64,000 nt of DNA from positions 6,719,806 to 6,783,805 of the forward strand of contig OZ025875.1 in NCBI GenBank assembly GCA_964019415.1. The letters are read 5' to 3'. Under the pieces are notes generated by a model that worked only from the letters and a program-made list of their open reading frames with translations, ran no database searches and had not been told where the DNA came from. A program made the position numbers and the translations under genes. The DNA comes from Ianthella basta. Lineage: Eukaryota > Porifera > Demospongiae > Verongiida > Ianthellidae. Position 1 is the first letter of the stretch. Each line of letters starts with the position of its first letter. Positions 62,721-64,000 of this stretch are shown piece by piece.

Positions 62721-64000
62721 TCATTTCTGCTGCCTGTCCACCACAGCATAGTCGTAGTTACTATCCTGAGTTGGAGGCCAAGCTCCACCTCTTGTGTTGT
62801 AGTACTGTTCCCCATCACGGACAAAGGGAGGGGGTACTTCAGGAATGTCTTCCTCATCCTCATCTGTCTCTTGCTTCATTTCCAAATGCTTCTTGTAGGA
62901 AAGGGGTGCTGTAGGAACAAGCTTCCTCTCCTCACTCTCCTGCTCCCATTGTTGCTGGCTCCTCTTGTCCTTCTTCTTGGTCATGTCTGGTTGGGTATAC
63001 AAGTCATCACATGGTGCAGCTACTTCTTCACTGGTGACTTCAATGTCTTTTTCTGTCTTCATATTCTTCTTCGTTTTCTTTGCCTTGTTAGGTTGGGCAT
63101 AAAGCTCCTCTGGCTTCATTGCTTTGGTGCTGGCAGTCTTCCTCTTCTTCACTTTGTCAGGCTGAGCATAAAGTTCCTCTGGTGTTGCCACCTTAGAACT
63201 GTCCTTCGAAGCAGATTTCTTCTGCTTTGAAATTACATCTTTTACTGAATCTTCATGACATCCTCCACCACCCCATTTCTGCTCAACTTTAAACTCTTCA
63301 CAGTGACCTTCTCTACCTGCAGCGAACGATCTTTGATCCACCTCACTGTAATGGGCAGAGTCATAAACATTAGCACTGAAGGAAGCAGTGGCAGATGCTG
63401 GGTTGATGAAGATGTTCTCAGCAGTGGCATAGTCATATGTGTCCTCATTGTATCTTGAACTTTCAGAGGGCTGATGTCTTACATTTTGGCAAGTGTCAGG
63501 ATTGTCCACAATGTCTTCAACTTTAGTTGGTCCAACTTCTTCATTGGATTGAGACTCAATAGCTTTCTTAGCATTTATCTTTCTCCTTGCCTTCACCACA
63601 ACTGCTATCACTCCCCCCACCAGTGAGAGGAGGAGGAGGACCACCAGGAGGGAGACCACCACACCAGCTATAAGGGCTGGGAGAATAAAACAGAGATGGC
63701 TGGGCATGCACATAGCTGTGAGGGGCTTAAGGCAAACACAGTATACATCTCCTACACTGATACAATAGCTCTAACTGAGTAAAGTATGTAGAAGTGACGT
63801 TGTAATAATTATATAGTAGATGCATGAGATGTGTATGGTAGATGTACATGATGTAGATGTATGATGTGAAGATGTTAGTATGCATTTAGGATTAAAGCTA
63901 TACCAGTTGATGAATCGACTCTTTTGTTTAATAAGTAATTTTGTATGACTATGTATGCAGCAGCTGCTGTGGCATTACCTGTTGTGTTCAGTGGTACAGT
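62721..64000 (-). CDS. Receptor gene 7, 3' part (stalk end, TM, tail; cut by window edge)
   Basis: The last exon 62721-63676 codes the TM helix (ALIAGVVVSLLVVLLLLSLV) and a tail of about 318 residues in total. The donor end of a stalk exon starts at 63979 and runs past the window edge; it reads VPLNTTG like genes 5 and 6. The tail has EELYAQPDK, EELYAQPNK and DDLYTQPDM, the only YTQP outside gene 1, and AHYSEV near the membrane. It ends NYDYAVVDRQQK. The Ig, FN3 and signal exons must lie to the right. Over the tail it is closest to genes 5 and 6. Confidence 0.85.

Overview
The window is animal (metazoan) nuclear DNA. It is AT-rich, has short introns, many GT/CA microsatellites, non-LTR retrotransposon relics and foldback elements, and its genes carry Ig, fibronectin III and tyrosine-motif tails. 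The compact tandem arrangement of cell-surface receptors would fit a sponge such as a demosponge, but that is inference: no species-diagnostic marker was seen.

Nearly everything on the minus strand is one head-to-tail tandem array of a single receptor family. I resolve eight copies, numbered left to right: gene 0 (5' part only; its 3' end lies left of base 1), genes 1-6 (complete by my exon model) and gene 7 (3' part only; its 5' end lies right of base 64000). A collapsed relic copy lies between genes 4 and 5. Each gene reads right to left: signal-peptide exon (always 76 nt), Ig-like exon 1, Ig-like exon 2, FN3-like exon a, FN3 exon b, one or two Pro/Ser/Thr stalk exons, then one long exon for the transmembrane helix and the whole cytoplasmic tail. 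Every junction I could place has GT/AG sites and phase 1, and every internal exon is a multiple of three. Predicted proteins are about 740-874 residues. The tails carry two to four YxxP motifs (YAQP, YTQP or YAKP) between lysine-rich spacers, plus YSEV/YTEV and a C-terminal YDYAVVDR motif. The tail exon shows no kinase or other enzymatic domain. The domain plan implies a type I surface receptor or adhesion molecule whose tail, once phosphorylated, would recruit SH2 adaptors.

Layout: gene 0 1-2796; gene 1 3871-11408; gene 2 13110-19228; gene 3 20109-29330 (its proximal first exon is broken by a 30-bp minisatellite and a second intact copy lies further upstream); gene 4 30400-37603; relic copy 38643-43424, with a 5'-truncated LINE inserted at 40521-43198; gene 5 44451-52923; gene 6 53831-61797; gene 7 62721 to beyond 64000. 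Intergenic gaps are mostly 0.9-1.1 kb (1.7 kb between genes 1 and 2) and share sequence between copies.

The main biological interest is the array itself: near-constant signal peptide, second FN3 domain and tail ends, against a stalk that varies from 14 to about 145 residues, variable numbers of YxxP motifs, and copy-specific changes in Ig exon 1 (a 13-residue duplication, a shifted splice acceptor, a lost cysteine). This pattern is what one might expect of a recognition-receptor family, but no function is shown by the sequence alone. Exon models come from reading splice sites and paralogue alignment by eye, not from transcripts.
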